Position numbers and translations under genes: made by a program. Of a DNA stretch of 64,000 nt, positions 54,950 through 64,000 are shown one piece after another; position 1 is the stretch's first letter; each line of letters begins with the position of its first letter. The stretch covers positions 62,001 through 126,000 of the forward strand of contig NZ_BLLH01000004.1 of assembly GCF_011170065.1 (NCBI RefSeq), written 5' to 3'. A model generated the notes under the pieces. That model saw only the letters and a program-made list of their open reading frames with translations. It had not been told where the DNA came from and ran no database searches. The stretch is from Pseudolactococcus insecticola (GTDB lineage Bacteria > Bacillota > Bacilli > Lactobacillales > Streptococcaceae).

Positions 54950-55786
54950 TCAGCCACCAAAAACAGCTGAAATCCCTGCATAAACAAGCAAGATAACACC
55001 TAAAACGATGCGGTATTTCCCAAAGAAAGTAAAATCGTGTTTTTTGATATAATCCATCAAGAATCTGATGACAACGATCGATACCCCAAAAGCCGTGGCA
55101 CAGGCCACGATGAGAATGCTAAACTGATAAAAACTCATGCCCTGACCACTCAACGCAAACTTGACAATCTTAAGCAAACTAGCACCAAACATGACAGGAA
55201 TCCCTAAGAAAAAGGTAAATTCAGTCGCAACAAATCGTGATGCACCGAGTAAAATAGCACCTAAAATCGTCACGCCAGAACGCGACGTCCCTGGCATGAG
55301 CGACAATACTTGGATGAGACCGATATAAAAAGCAAATTTATACGGCATCCTGTCCAGATCAACTAAACTATCTGGCCGCGTTTTCGCCCATTTTTCCACA
55401 TAGATAAAAGCGACGCCGTAAATGATCAGCATAAAAGCAATCGGCACAAACTTGTGAAAATGTAGGTCCAACCAGTCATCAAGCGGCAAACCAATAATGA
55501 TAGCTGGGATACACGCAATAATCACCTTGAGCCAGAGTTGCCACGTCAGCTGCGTCTCACGCGGCGTTTTATCACGATCAAACGGGTTGAGTTTCTTAAA
55601 ATAAATCACAACAACCGCAAGAATTGCGCCAAGCTGAATCACGACGTTAAACATATTCATAAACTCTGTTGACTGTTTGAGCTTGATAAACTCATCTGCG
55701 AGAATCAAATGCCCTGTCGAGCTGATGGGCAGCCACTCGGTGATGCCCTCGATGATACCTAATATGATTGCTTTTATAAATTCCAT
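54950..55786 (-). CDS. uppP: Undecaprenyl-diphosphatase
   Basis: UppP (BacA) dephosphorylates undecaprenyl diphosphate, recycling the lipid carrier of cell-wall synthesis, and gives bacitracin tolerance. The 278-residue membrane protein has [17 protein letters not shown] near residue 14 and [15 protein letters not shown] near residue 162, the two active-site motifs. About eight membrane segments are visible. It is transcribed alone. Confidence 0.96.
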   Translation of the reverse strand: MEFIKAIILGIIEGITEWLPISSTGHLILADEFIKLKQSTEFMNMFNVVIQLGAILAVVVIYFKKLNPFDRDKTPRETQLTWQLWLKVIIACIPAIIIGLPLDDWLDLHFHKFVPIAFMLIIYGVAFIYVEKWAKTRPDSLVDLDRMPYKFAFYIGLIQVLSLMPGTSRSGVTILGAILLGASRFVATEFTFFLGIPVMFGASLLKIVKFALSGQGMSFYQFSILIVACATAFGVSIVVIRFLMDYIKKHDFTFFGKYRIVLGVILLVYAGISAVFGG

Positions 55787-55897
55787 GAGTTTTCCTTTAA
55801 TTTTTGTTCTTGGTCTCTTTATTATATCAGAAATCAGTCTGTTTTTGCGAATTTTTCCTGGTAAACATGATTAGATTATATTTTCGGCGCATCTATA

Positions 55898-55926
55898 TTG
55901 AAAATTCAGTCAATTTTTAGTAGAAT
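55898..55926 (+). promoter_or_regulatory. Amino-acid ABC transporter promoter
   Basis: TTGAAA (55898-55903)-17-TAGAAT (55921-55926). Confidence 0.75.
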
Positions 55927-55962
55927 TGAGAAGACTATAAAATTCAAACTAGAAAGAGATTT

Positions 55963-57564
55963 ATGAAAAAACTACTTAAAGTAATAGCAGCTGTTTTGAT
56001 GGTTGCAAGCGTTGTCGCGCCAATTGCAATCACAAAAGTGCAAGCAGACAGCTCAAACGAGTTCCGTGTCGGCATGGAGGCCGGTTATCCGCCGTTTAAC
56101 TGGACACAAAAAACTCAGGCAAATGGTGCAGTCAAAATCGACGGCAGCAACCAATACGCCAATGGTTATGACGTGCAAATTTCTAAAAAAATTGCTGACA
56201 AACTCGGTAAAAAGCTTGTCATTGTCAAAACGAAATGGGACGGCCTTGTTCCTGCGCTAACTTCTGGTAAGATTGACGCCATTATTGCTGGGATGAGCCC
56301 AACTGCTGAGCGCAAACAAACTATCGACTTCTCGCAAAACTACTATACTAGTCAGCTTGTCATCGTGACACGAAAAGATAGCAAATACGCTGATGCAACA
56401 AGCCTCGCTGACTTCAAAGGTGCAAAAATCACTGGTCAGCAAGGAACCTTCCACTATAACTTGATTCCACAAATTCCTGGCGTCAAGCAAGAACCTGCTA
56501 TGGGCGACTTTTCAGCCATGCGGGTGGCGCTTGAGGCTGGTACCATTGACGGCTATGTCGGTGAACGTCCTGAAGGCATCACTGCTGAAACGAAAAATCC
56601 CAAGTTTAAAATGGTAACCTTCTCTGAAGGTAGTGGTTTCAAGACCAATCCTGAGGACACACAAACTGCGGTTGGTGTCAAAAAAGGCGACAAGGACCTC
56701 CCTAAGATCAATGAAGTTTTGTCAGAAATGAGTCAAGCTGATCAGACTAAGATCATGGACGAAATGGTGGCGCTCCAAGCACATCCAAATAAAACAACTG
56801 GTTTTTGGGGTCAGGTATCTGACATCATCAAAAACAACGGTAGTGACTTTGTCCGTGCTGCCGGTATGACACTTTTCATCTCGATTATCGGAACAATTAT
56901 CGGGACAGGTATCGGACTTTTGATTGGCGTCTTTCGGACGGCTAAAAAGTCTGCTAATCGTGGGATTGCTGTCATTCAAACAGTGATTGGCTGGATTATT
57001 AATGTCTATGTTGAGATTTTCCGTGGGACGCCTATGATCGTACAAGCCATGGTCATCTACTATGGTTCGGCACAATTCCTTGGTATTTCCATGGATAAGA
57101 CGCTCGCTGCCTTGATTATCGTGTCCATCAACACGGGTGCTTATATGAGTGAAATTGTTCGCGGTGGCATTTTCGCCGTTGATAAAGGACAGTTTGAGGC
57201 TGCAAGCGCACTGGGCATGAGTCACGGTCAAACCATGCGCAAAATCGTCCTGCCACAGGTTATCCGCAACATTCTCCCTGCAACGGGTAATGAGTTCGTC
57301 ATTAACATCAAAGACACGTCTGTTTTGAACGTGATCTCAATCACCGAGCTCTTCTTCCAAGGGAATACCGTGGCGCAGCAAAACTATCAATATTTCCAAA
57401 CTTTCACCGTGATTGCTGCGATTTACTTTATCCTGACCTTTACAATCACACGCATCTTGCGCCTAGTTGAACGCCGACTGGATTCAGAAAATTACACGAC
57501 GGGTGCTAATCAAATGCAACTGCCACTAAAAGAAGCAACAATTGAGCTAGGAGGCGAAAAATGA
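55963..57564 (+). CDS. Amino-acid ABC transporter, substrate-binding/permease fusion
   Basis: This is a fused uptake protein for polar amino acids. A signal sequence (about residues 1-28) leads into one substrate-binding domain (about 35-275), then a permease domain with the EAA loop [20 protein letters not shown] near residue 410. Of 533 residues, only one binding domain is present, unlike lactococcal GlnP, which has two. The ATPase gene follows with a four-base overlap. The substrate is uncertain; glutamine, glutamate or basic amino acids are possible. Confidence 0.9.
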   Translation: MKKLLKVIAAVLMVASVVAPIAITKVQADSSNEFRVGMEAGYPPFNWTQKTQANGAVKIDGSNQYANGYDVQISKKIADKLGKKLVIVKTKWDGLVPALTSGKIDAIIAGMSPTAERKQTIDFSQNYYTSQLVIVTRKDSKYADATSLADFKGAKITGQQGTFHYNLIPQIPGVKQEPAMGDFSAMRVALEAGTIDGYVGERPEGITAETKNPKFKMVTFSEGSGFKTNPEDTQTAVGVKKGDKDLPKINEVLSEMSQADQTKIMDEMVALQAHPNKTTGFWGQVSDIIKNNGSDFVRAAGMTLFISIIGTIIGTGIGLLIGVFRTAKKSANRGIAVIQTVIGWIINVYVEIFRGTPMIVQAMVIYYGSAQFLGISMDKTLAALIIVSINTGAYMSEIVRGGIFAVDKGQFEAASALGMSHGQTMRKIVLPQVIRNILPATGNEFVINIKDTSVLNVISITELFFQGNTVAQQNYQYFQTFTVIAAIYFILTFTITRILRLVERRLDSENYTTGANQMQLPLKEATIELGGEK

Positions 57565-58301
57565 GCGACGTAATTCTTGACATCAAAAATCTCAAAAAAT
57601 CATTTGGCCACAATGAAGTCCTAAAAGACATCCACATGACCGTCGCATCTGGCGAAGTCATCTCGATTATTGGGAGCTCAGGTAGCGGTAAATCAACGCT
57701 TTTGCGCTCAATCAATCTGCTTGAAACGCCGACGTCTGGTGAGATTCTCTATAAGGGCGAAAATGTGCTCGAAAAAGGCTACGATCTCAACAAATATCGC
57801 ACGCATCTCGGCATGGTTTTTCAGTCATTCAACCTGTTCAACAACCTAAACGTTATTGACAATGTCATCGTGGCACAAACAACGGTGCTCAAACGCGACC
57901 GCGACGAAGCAAAGAAAATCGCACTTGATAACCTAACTGCTGTTGGCATGGAAAGGTTTGCGAGCGCCAAACCTGCACAGTTATCTGGCGGTCAAAAACA
58001 ACGTGTGGCAATTGCACGCGCACTATCTATGAACCCTGACGTCCTGCTGTTTGACGAGCCTACAAGTGCGCTCGATCCAGAAATGGTCGGCGAAGTACTG
58101 AAAACGATGAAAGAACTCGCTGGAAGCGGTCTGACTATGGTCATCGTGACGCACGAGATGGCCTTTGCGCGCGAAGTGTCTGATCGTGTCATTTTCATGG
58201 ACAAGGGTGTCGTCGCTGAAAGTGGCACACCTGAGGAAATCTTTGTGACACCAAAAGAAGAACGCACAAAAGAATTTTTGACACGCTTTTTAAAAGACTA
58301 G
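57561..58301 (+). CDS. Amino-acid ABC transporter ATP-binding protein
   Basis: This is the ATPase of the preceding uptake system. The 246-residue protein has Walker [15 protein letters not shown] near residue 35, signature [15 protein letters not shown] near residue 138, Walker [16 protein letters not shown] near residue 157 and the H-loop VTHEM. It is of GlnQ type. Its start overlaps the end of the permease gene (ATGA). Confidence 0.94.
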   Translation: MSDVILDIKNLKKSFGHNEVLKDIHMTVASGEVISIIGSSGSGKSTLLRSINLLETPTSGEILYKGENVLEKGYDLNKYRTHLGMVFQSFNLFNNLNVIDNVIVAQTTVLKRDRDEAKKIALDNLTAVGMERFASAKPAQLSGGQKQRVAIARALSMNPDVLLFDEPTSALDPEMVGEVLKTMKELAGSGLTMVIVTHEMAFAREVSDRVIFMDKGVVAESGTPEEIFVTPKEERTKEFLTRFLKD

Positions 58302-58322
58302 GCTAGAATTAGCTGCAATAAT

Positions 58323-58361
58323 AAAAAATAGTTCTGACGAACTTAACGTCAGAACTATTTT
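58323..58361. terminator. Bidirectional terminator ABC transporter/APC permease
   Basis: AAAATAGTTCTGACG and CGTCAGAACTATTTT pair around a short loop. The permease stop codon (58355-58357) lies inside one arm. Confidence 0.9.
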
Positions 58362-59704
58362 TTACGGCTTTGAATGCGATAAAATACAGGAATGCCAATC
58401 AGCGTCACAAGTACACTTACGAGCGATGATATGGTCGTAAGTGGATTGGTCAGATTACTATAAAGGATGTACACTGCACCTGCGATAGCAATGAGTGGTG
58501 TGATAGGATAGCCGATGACTTTATAACTGCGTTCGGCATCCGGTCGCGTTTTTCTCAGCCTGAAAACGGCGATAAACAGCAGACCGTAAAATGCCCAGGA
58601 TGAAAACACAGCAAGGTCACTCAGGATATTGAAAGCTTGCGATGAAACGAGGTTGACTAGCATCAAAAGAACAGCCATGATGACAATGATACCGCCTGCA
58701 CGCATCGGAATGGCGTTTTTATTTAGCTTTGAAAAATAGTTTGAAAATGGCAGATTTCCTTCTGCTGCTAGAGCATATGGCACACGGATGGCTGTAAAAC
58801 TGTACCCATTTAAGGCGCCGTAGACTGAAATCAAGATACCAACCGTGACAAACTTGCCACCAATTTTCCCAAAAATCATCTGCGCCACTTCACTTGCGGT
58901 GTTATTATTGCCCATAATCTCGTGAATGGGCATGTGACGCAACATCACGAGCGAGACTAGCAGATAGACAACTGCGATGGTCATGAGACCTGCAGACAGC
59001 GATAAAGGCAAGTCGCGCTTGGGCTTCTTGAGTTCGCCTGCGATATTGCCGATGCCAATCCAACCGTCAAAAGCGAACATGGCGGCGACGATAGCTGACC
59101 CAACACCTAAAACAGGGTTGATGCCATCTCCCGCCTCAAGTGGCAGGAGATGAAACTGGACCTCTGACTTACTCAGCAAGCCAAAAATGACAATCAGCGC
59201 GATCGGAATCAGCTTAATCACCGTTAGCAGCGAATGTGCGCGACTTGCAAACTTGGTACCGAGTGAGTTGATTATTAAAATCGTTGCAAAAACGAGAATG
59301 GCAACAGGGACATTGTGCGTGGCGTCGGATTTTATCCCAAACAGGTTGTTAAACTGCGTCGCCCAAATGATAGCAAGGCCTGCGATGTTAGCTGGATAAT
59401 AAATCAGCGTCTGTACCCAGCCAAAAAGAAAGCCCCAGAGCTTACCAAAAGCGTGCTCTAGATATTTGACGCCACCGCCCGTTTCTGGAAATAAGGTACC
59501 TAGTTCAGCCACGGTCAAGCCACCTGCAACTGTAAAAATAGCTGCAAGCACCCAGGCCAAAATCACTAGATTGGCAGAGCCAGTACGTGATGCCATGGCT
59601 GCGATTTTGAAAAAGACACCCGCCCCGATAACGGTGCCTACAACTGACGAAAGTGCACCTAAAAAGCCAACTTCCCGTTTTAATTCTGTATTTTTTTGTG
59701 ACAT
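58355..59704 (-). CDS. APC family amino acid permease
   Basis: This is a 12-segment amino-acid transporter of 449 residues. The N-terminal helix has GTVIGAGVFFKIAAMASRTG near residue 23, the substrate-binding unwound helix of the family, and FAFDGWIGIGNIAGELKKPK near residue 210. It resembles serine/threonine or basic amino acid exchangers. No partner decarboxylase lies next to it, so the substrate is open. It ends inside a bidirectional terminator. Confidence 0.9.
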   Translation of the reverse strand: MSQKNTELKREVGFLGALSSVVGTVIGAGVFFKIAAMASRTGSANLVILAWVLAAIFTVAGGLTVAELGTLFPETGGGVKYLEHAFGKLWGFLFGWVQTLIYYPANIAGLAIIWATQFNNLFGIKSDATHNVPVAILVFATILIINSLGTKFASRAHSLLTVIKLIPIALIVIFGLLSKSEVQFHLLPLEAGDGINPVLGVGSAIVAAMFAFDGWIGIGNIAGELKKPKRDLPLSLSAGLMTIAVVYLLVSLVMLRHMPIHEIMGNNNTASEVAQMIFGKIGGKFVTVGILISVYGALNGYSFTAIRVPYALAAEGNLPFSNYFSKLNKNAIPMRAGGIIVIMAVLLMLVNLVSSQAFNILSDLAVFSSWAFYGLLFIAVFRLRKTRPDAERSYKVIGYPITPLIAIAGAVYILYSNLTNPLTTISSLVSVLVTLIGIPVFYRIQSRKK

Positions 59705-59821
59705 GTTGTCCCTTTCATTTTGTCCTATAAGGTCTGTTTATAATCATACCAAAAATAAGGCTTGATTGAAACAGATGGGCATTAAAAAAATGCCATTTCA
59801 GACAATTTTTTAGATGGTTGA

Positions 59822-61477
59822 TCAATCTTCGATGACTTCGACCGCATCCCCAAATAAGGCTTGGGCAGCGTCTACTGCATCATTTGTCGCAGGTTCTGCC
59901 GGCTTTTTCATCTCGTCAGACCCTGTTTTTTTGTGACTCTGTGCGTATTCTGTTCTGACGGCTAGCCAGTCGTCATTGGTCAGTGCGATGATTTCTGGTG
60001 CAAAATGCACAATATTAGACATGAAGTTGCCAAATTGAACTTGCAAGTCTTGATTTTGCATGGCTTTTTGGGCGGTAAACTCGCTTTTGAAGGTCACGAC
60101 AACAAAGCGTTCTGACGCCGCAACAGCCGATGTATTTTGCAGCATTGACTTGCCAAAGCCGCTGTCAAAGGAGTTGATAACTTCTTCCCAAGCGTTCTGA
60201 ATAGCCGTTCGCGCCTCATTTGTCGCCTCACTCAGCGCCTTAAAAACAAAGTCTTTACTGAAGTAACTGCCTGATTTTGAGACGGCTTTTTTGCTTGTTT
60301 TTTCTGGCAATGCTGACTGTGCTGCTTGCGTCGTTTGAAACTCACCAGACTCAAGTTTACTCGTCAAAGCAGCAACCTGTGCCTGCAGATCAGCAATTAC
60401 AGCTGAATAGTCGGTACTATCTTGAATTACCGTTTCTGACAATCTCATGGTCATCACGTCAGCTGCTATCTTTTCCTGCGTTGTCTGTTTCAGTGTTTGC
60501 AAGGTTTCCGTTGCTATATCAATCCAGGTGAAAATCTGGGCTTTGCTCACATCAAGCGAAGCGCCTGAAGCTGGCTCTGACTCAGATGCTGGCTGCATGA
60601 GCATGTCACGAAAGTGGCTCATGAGGTCTTCTGTAAAGCGGATCATGTTTTTGCCGTCTGCAAATATGGTGTCTAGCTGAGTGAGTGCCTCCTCTACCTT
60701 TTGCTCGGAAATGGCTGTAATATAAGCGTCAAGCGCCTGACTTGAGATGGCACCCGTCACAAGGAGAGCAACGTCAAGCGTCAGGCCATCCTGCGCAAAG
60801 CTCAGCGCCTGATCAAGCGTCGAGAGGGCATCGCGCATACCGCCATCTGCAGCATTGGCAATCAACTCAACGGCTGCTGCGTCGTAGCTGACATTTTCAG
60901 CTGTAAGCACATCCGTCAGATGCCGTGCAATGTCAACACTCGTAATAGCGCGAAAAGCAAATCGCTGCACGCGAGACAAAATCGTCGCAGGAATTTTTTG
61001 AATTTCGGTCGTTGCAAGCACGAAAACGACATTTTCCGTAGGCTCTTCAAGCGTTTTCAAAAGCGCGTTAAACGCACCTGTTGTCAGCATGTGTACTTCA
61101 TCAATGATATAGACTTTGTAGGTCGCACGCGACGGGGCATAGGTTGATTTATCACGGATTTCTCGGATTTCATCAACACCGTTGTTTGATGCCGCATCGA
61201 GCTCAATCACGTCTTCGAGCGAGCCATTCGTCACGGCCGTACAAATCTCACAGACATTACAAGGTTCGCCGTCCACTTGATTGGGGCAGTTAATAGCTTT
61301 GGCGAAAATCTTTGCTGCCGACGTTTTTCCCGTGCCACGTGGTCCTGAAAAAAGGTAGGCATGAGAAATCTGGTTGCTTGTGATCGCATTTTTTAGCGTT
61401 GTGGCAACGACTTCTTGGCCGACCATTTCATCAAAACGCTGACTGCGATACTTGCGATAAAGGGCTTGATAGCTCAT
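59822..61477 (-). CDS. dnaX: DNA polymerase III subunits gamma and tau
   Basis: DnaX is the motor of the clamp loader. The 551-residue protein has GPRGTGKTSAAKIFAKAIN near residue 45, a four-cysteine zinc site (CPNQVDGEPCNVCEIC, near 64), DEVHMLTTGAFNALLKTLEE near residue 125, and a C-terminal domain typical of tau. The GAF gene upstream overlaps it by four bases. No separate programmed frameshift was checked. Confidence 0.96.
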   Translation of the reverse strand: MSYQALYRKYRSQRFDEMVGQEVVATTLKNAITSNQISHAYLFSGPRGTGKTSAAKIFAKAINCPNQVDGEPCNVCEICTAVTNGSLEDVIELDAASNNGVDEIREIRDKSTYAPSRATYKVYIIDEVHMLTTGAFNALLKTLEEPTENVVFVLATTEIQKIPATILSRVQRFAFRAITSVDIARHLTDVLTAENVSYDAAAVELIANAADGGMRDALSTLDQALSFAQDGLTLDVALLVTGAISSQALDAYITAISEQKVEEALTQLDTIFADGKNMIRFTEDLMSHFRDMLMQPASESEPASGASLDVSKAQIFTWIDIATETLQTLKQTTQEKIAADVMTMRLSETVIQDSTDYSAVIADLQAQVAALTSKLESGEFQTTQAAQSALPEKTSKKAVSKSGSYFSKDFVFKALSEATNEARTAIQNAWEEVINSFDSGFGKSMLQNTSAVAASERFVVVTFKSEFTAQKAMQNQDLQVQFGNFMSNIVHFAPEIIALTNDDWLAVRTEYAQSHKKTGSDEMKKPAEPATNDAVDAAQALFGDAVEVIED

Positions 61478-61986
61478 TTTTCTGCCTCATTTTCGCTAAT
61501 ATGCTGGTCAAACTGAGCGAAACGCCAGTCTGTTTTGTCAATCAGAACCGCCACAAATTTTTCTAGAAAATCCTGTTCTGACGGGCCGTAAAAATCTGTG
61601 GTGTTCGCATCAAGATCGAGCACACCAAGTAAATCACCATCTTTGACAAGCGGCACCACGATTTCTGATCGTGCAGCTGAGTCGCAGGCGATGTAGTTTT
61701 TATGCGTCCGAACATCACCTACAACCAAAGTCTCACGTTTTTCTGCCGATTCCCCACAAACACCTTTTCCTAAAGCAATATTGACGCAAGACACGCCACC
61801 TTGAAAAGGTCCCAAGACCAACTTTTCGCCGTCATAGAGATAAAAGCCTGCAAAAACTTGCTCTGGTAGGCTCCCTGATAAAAGTGCTGCAGCATTTGAT
61901 AGATTTGACAGGGCATTTCCTGATCCGTCACCAATCAATGCATCCAGTTGCAATAATGCAAGGTCATAATTTTCTTGTTTAGTCAT
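61474..61986 (-). CDS. Free methionine-R-sulfoxide reductase (GAF domain)
   Basis: This GAF-fold enzyme reduces free methionine-R-sulfoxide. The 170-residue protein has cysteines in QGGVSCVNIALGKGVCGESA (near residue 82) and HKNYIACDSAARSEI (near 118), matching the fRMsr set. It precedes dnaX with a four-base overlap, an order conserved in Streptococcaceae. A symmetrical promoter region separates it from the chorismate mutase gene. Confidence 0.9.
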   Translation of the reverse strand: MTKQENYDLALLQLDALIGDGSGNALSNLSNAAALLSGSLPEQVFAGFYLYDGEKLVLGPFQGGVSCVNIALGKGVCGESAEKRETLVVGDVRTHKNYIACDSAARSEIVVPLVKDGDLLGVLDLDANTTDFYGPSEQDFLEKFVAVLIDKTDWRFAQFDQHISENEAEK

Positions 61987-62003
61987 ATTTTTTCACCTGA
62001 TAA

Positions 62004-62031
62004 TTTGATATAATATAACTATTATATCAAA
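62004..62031. promoter_or_regulatory. Palindromic overlapping promoters, fRMsr/chorismate mutase
   Basis: TTTGATATAAT and ATTATATCAAA are perfect 11-base arms around a six-base centre. Each holds a -10 TATAAT, one on each strand (62009-62014 plus, 62021-62026 minus), so the two promoters face each other and should interfere. Confidence 0.7.
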
Positions 62032-62045
62032 TTTTGGAGATAAAA

Positions 62046-62315
62046 ATGAACCTTGATGACATTCGCTCAGATATTGACCAAATTGACTTAGAACTTGTCA
62101 ATTTGCTAGAGTCACGCATGGCTTTAGTCGCACAAGTTGCCGCTTTTAAGCAAATGACAGGGACGAGAGTACTTGATAATACGCGTGAACTCGCCATCCT
62201 AGCACGCGTTTCTAACCGTGTTGCGAATCCCGACTTTACTGAAACAGTCGTAAATACCTTTAAAGATGTGCTGAAAAATTCACGTGCCTACCAAGAAAAG
62301 ATGCTAAATGACTAA
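62046..62315 (+). CDS. Chorismate mutase (AroQ type)
   Basis: This enzyme converts chorismate to prephenate for phenylalanine and tyrosine synthesis. The 89-residue all-helical protein begins MNLDDIRSDIDQIDLELVNL and has LLESRMALVAQVAAFK, carrying the catalytic arginine and lysine of the AroQ fold. The start at 62046 follows TTGGAG. The CLC gene overlaps its end by eight bases, a conserved pairing. Confidence 0.9.
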   Translation: MNLDDIRSDIDQIDLELVNLLESRMALVAQVAAFKQMTGTRVLDNTRELAILARVSNRVANPDFTETVVNTFKDVLKNSRAYQEKMLND

Positions 62316-63531
62316 AAGTCAGAAAAAATCGCCTTTTTTCTATCAGGAACTGCTGATTTATTGTCTGCTTGCTGTGATAATCGGTCCCGTCGTGGGTGGT
62401 CTTGATGCGATTTTCGGGCGTGTCCTGATTTTTTTTAGTGATTTTAGAACGGCACATTTTGACTATCTGATCCCTTTTCTTGCGCTTGCAGGCCTTCTTA
62501 TCGTATTTTTATATGACCGTTTTGGCAAGATAGCGAGTCGTGGCATGGGGCTTGTCTTTAGCGTTGGACACGAGTCTGACGAGGTCATCCCCAAACGTCT
62601 GATTCCATTGTCTGTTCTGACGACTTGGCTGACGCATTTATTTGGTGGATCTGCTGGGCGTGAAGGTGTCGCCGTTCAGATAGGTGCGACTTTCGCTAAT
62701 TTTTTAGGTGACCGCGTTGAGGTTAAAAATCGCCATATTCTGATCATGATTGGGATGTCTGCGGGTTTTGGTGGACTTTTCCAAACGCCTTTTGCGGCAG
62801 CACTTTTTGCTGTCGAGGCTCTCGTTGCAGGACGGATCTATTATCGTGCCCTGCTGCCTGCTCTGATAGCAAGTAGTATTGCAGCATTTTCCGCGCAGCA
62901 CTTAGGGCTTGAAAAATTTAGCTTTTCACTTGCGAATCATGGCGTCAAGCTACCTGATTTTGATACCCGCTTGACGATTAAATTGCTTGTTTTAGGCGTA
63001 GCCTTCGGGCTTTGTGGCTTTACATTTTCTTGGCTTTTAAAATATAGCAAAGCACAGCTTGCTTCACTGTTGCCAAACCCTTACGTGCGGATTGCCGCAG
63101 GCGGCGCCGTTTTATCCATCCTCATGACATGTTTTGGAAACGGCAGATATTCAGGACTCGGCACTAACTTGATAGCGTTTGCCTTGGGCAATGGCGGGCA
63201 GATTTTCGCTTGGGACTTTCTGCTCAAGCTACTGCTGACCGTCTTGACACTGTCACTCGGATTTCAAGGCGGCGAAGTAACGCCACTCTTTGCCATCGGG
63301 GCGAGTCTTGGCGCTGCAGGTGCAATTTTGCTCGGCTTGCCACCAGAATTCGCAGCTGCACTTGGCTACGCAGCAGTTTTTGCCTCAGCCACCAATACTT
63401 TTTTTGCTCCGATTATGATTGGCTGCGAGATTTTCGGTTATAACCTTATGCCCTATCTACTTATCGTTGTCCTAGCCAGTTATACGCTGAATTTCAACCA
63501 GTCCATTTACGGCGGTCAAAAAACACTTTGA
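62308..63531 (+). CDS. CLC family channel/antiporter, fluoride-type candidate
   Basis: This is a chloride-channel-family membrane protein of 407 residues with about 10 membrane segments. The motif GGSAGREGVAVQIG near residue 111 replaces the usual GSGIP and GREGP pattern, as in fluoride-exporting CLC-F proteins, and LGFQGGEVTPLFAIG near residue 312 follows. CLC-F antiporters remove fluoride using protons. No fluoride riboswitch was seen upstream, and it is coupled to chorismate mutase by an eight-base overlap. Confidence 0.85.
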   Translation: MTKSQKKSPFFYQELLIYCLLAVIIGPVVGGLDAIFGRVLIFFSDFRTAHFDYLIPFLALAGLLIVFLYDRFGKIASRGMGLVFSVGHESDEVIPKRLIPLSVLTTWLTHLFGGSAGREGVAVQIGATFANFLGDRVEVKNRHILIMIGMSAGFGGLFQTPFAAALFAVEALVAGRIYYRALLPALIASSIAAFSAQHLGLEKFSFSLANHGVKLPDFDTRLTIKLLVLGVAFGLCGFTFSWLLKYSKAQLASLLPNPYVRIAAGGAVLSILMTCFGNGRYSGLGTNLIAFALGNGGQIFAWDFLLKLLLTVLTLSLGFQGGEVTPLFAIGASLGAAGAILLGLPPEFAAALGYAAVFASATNTFFAPIMIGCEIFGYNLMPYLLIVVLASYTLNFNQSIYGGQKTL

Positions 63532-63556
63532 TTTTACAAAATCAAAGTGTTTTTTC
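63522..63556. terminator. Bidirectional terminator CLC/MarR-like
   Basis: ACACTTTGATTTT and AAATCAAAGTGT pair around ACA, with A- and T-runs on both flanks. Confidence 0.92.
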
Positions 63557-63559
63557 TAT

Positions 63560-64000
63560 TTAAAAGCCATCCCACTCACTATCATCGCTCGCATTGTCAG
63601 GAGCCTGATTAGATTTACTAGCACTCTCATCTGTGCCAAATTCCCACGGACTATGCTCACCGAAACGTGCTGCCATCATGCGGTCAAATCCACCGCGAGC
63701 AGCAAAATCACCAAATTCACCCGCCTGATTTCTAACACTATTCCAATCCCTGTGATGTCTGCGCATTTCCGTCTGAAACTGACGTTTGAACTTGCGAATA
63801 TCACCTTTGCTCATATTCATCCAGTCTTGACCCAGCATCTGCTCGCGAAAATCTTGAAATTCACTCATGCGCGCCATTGGATCACGCATGCCACGTGCCC
63901 GATTTTTAAACTCTTCTGGCCATCCAGCAATGAGTTTGTCAATCAAACCTTCAAAGGTCGCGCGGTCTGATTCTGACAGACCAGCAAAGAAATTCTCTGA
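63560..64000 (-). CDS. MarR-like regulator, C-terminal part (5' end outside window)
   Basis: The reading frame continues to the window edge (SENFFAGLSESDRATFEGLI and onward) and lacks its N-terminus. FFAGLSESDRATFEGLIDKL is typical of the end of the MarR winged-helix and dimer region. After it comes an unusual tail of over 100 residues, rich in arginine, methionine and acidic residues (MRDPMARMSEFQDFREQMLG), and a disordered end. The DNA-binding part must lie beyond 64000, so the family assignment is tentative. Confidence 0.55.
   Translation of the reverse strand, partial: SENFFAGLSESDRATFEGLIDKLIAGWPEEFKNRARGMRDPMARMSEFQDFREQMLGQDWMNMSKGDIRKFKRQFQTEMRRHHRDWNSVRNQAGEFGDFAARGGFDRMMAARFGEHSPWEFGTDESASKSNQAPDNASDDSEWDGF

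Noticed and set aside
1-64000. CRISPR array, insertion sequence or prophage
   Set aside because: No regular short repeats with spacers, transposase, integrase or phage structural frames were seen on either strand.

Overview
The window is chromosomal DNA of a low-to-middle GC Gram-positive bacterium. It is best placed in the Streptococcaceae, near Lactococcus. The reasons are the ecsAB/hit pair, CppA, the DUF1912 and DUF960 proteins, YozE, a DnaX-GAF pair, a chorismate mutase-CLC pair, cysteine-free L32 and L33, sigma-A promoters (TTGACA-17-TATAAT) and strong AGGAGG ribosome sites. I cannot name a species. No IS element, prophage, CRISPR array or rRNA operon is visible, and no stretch over 300 bases lacks a gene.

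Layout. 1-4.8 kb: ecsAB, hit, small unknown genes, a RelE/RelB-like toxin-antitoxin pair and rplKA. 5-12.8 kb: defence block on the minus strand, with a Fic toxin and its small antitoxin, then hsdR, hsdS, a second Fic gene and hsdM. 12.8-17.3 kb: yozE, msrA, cvfB, frr, pyrH, ackA. 17.3-30.1 kb: an rRNA-methylase-like protein, acetyltransferase, CadD, murC, SNF2 helicase, serine hydrolase, CppA, TauE-like exporter, sortase, CPBP protease and aquaglyceroporin. 30.3-40 kb: pepX, a C26 amidase, then gltX, ispF, an AIM24 gene, ispD, yacL, radA and dut on the minus strand. 40.2-45 kb: lactate oxidase and an AT-rich three-gene island (YcaQ-like glycosylase, beta-propeller, MFS). 45-55.8 kb: rpmG, rpmF, a T-box leader with a small membrane protein and valS, ybaB, tRNA-Leu, rlmD-like, recX, rsuA, rpsR-ssb-rpsF and uppP. 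56-64 kb: an amino-acid ABC transporter, APC permease, dnaX, fRMsr, chorismate mutase, a CLC channel and a truncated MarR-like gene.

How the genes work together. The minus strand from dut to gltX resembles the Bacillus radA-yacL-ispD-ispF-gltX order and supplies two MEP-pathway enzymes. The defence block combines type I restriction with two Fic proteins, one of each likely regulatory class. rpsF-ssb-rpsR and rplK-rplA are classical ribosomal operons, and both have leader structures.

The most interesting signals lie outside coding sequence. Two intergenic transcription units (18.25-18.35 kb on + and 40.04-40.16 kb on -) each have a promoter, an unpaired ACUCCCUUUU-type stretch and a terminator built on a GCCGAG-like stem. 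They look like two members of a small-RNA family. The first carries a TTTAAG-N5-TTTAAG repeat 10 bases before its -10 box, which is the layout of CiaR-dependent csRNA promoters in streptococci. Several genes (17287-18222, CPBP, recX) appear to be transcribed from about their own start codon, that is, without a leader.
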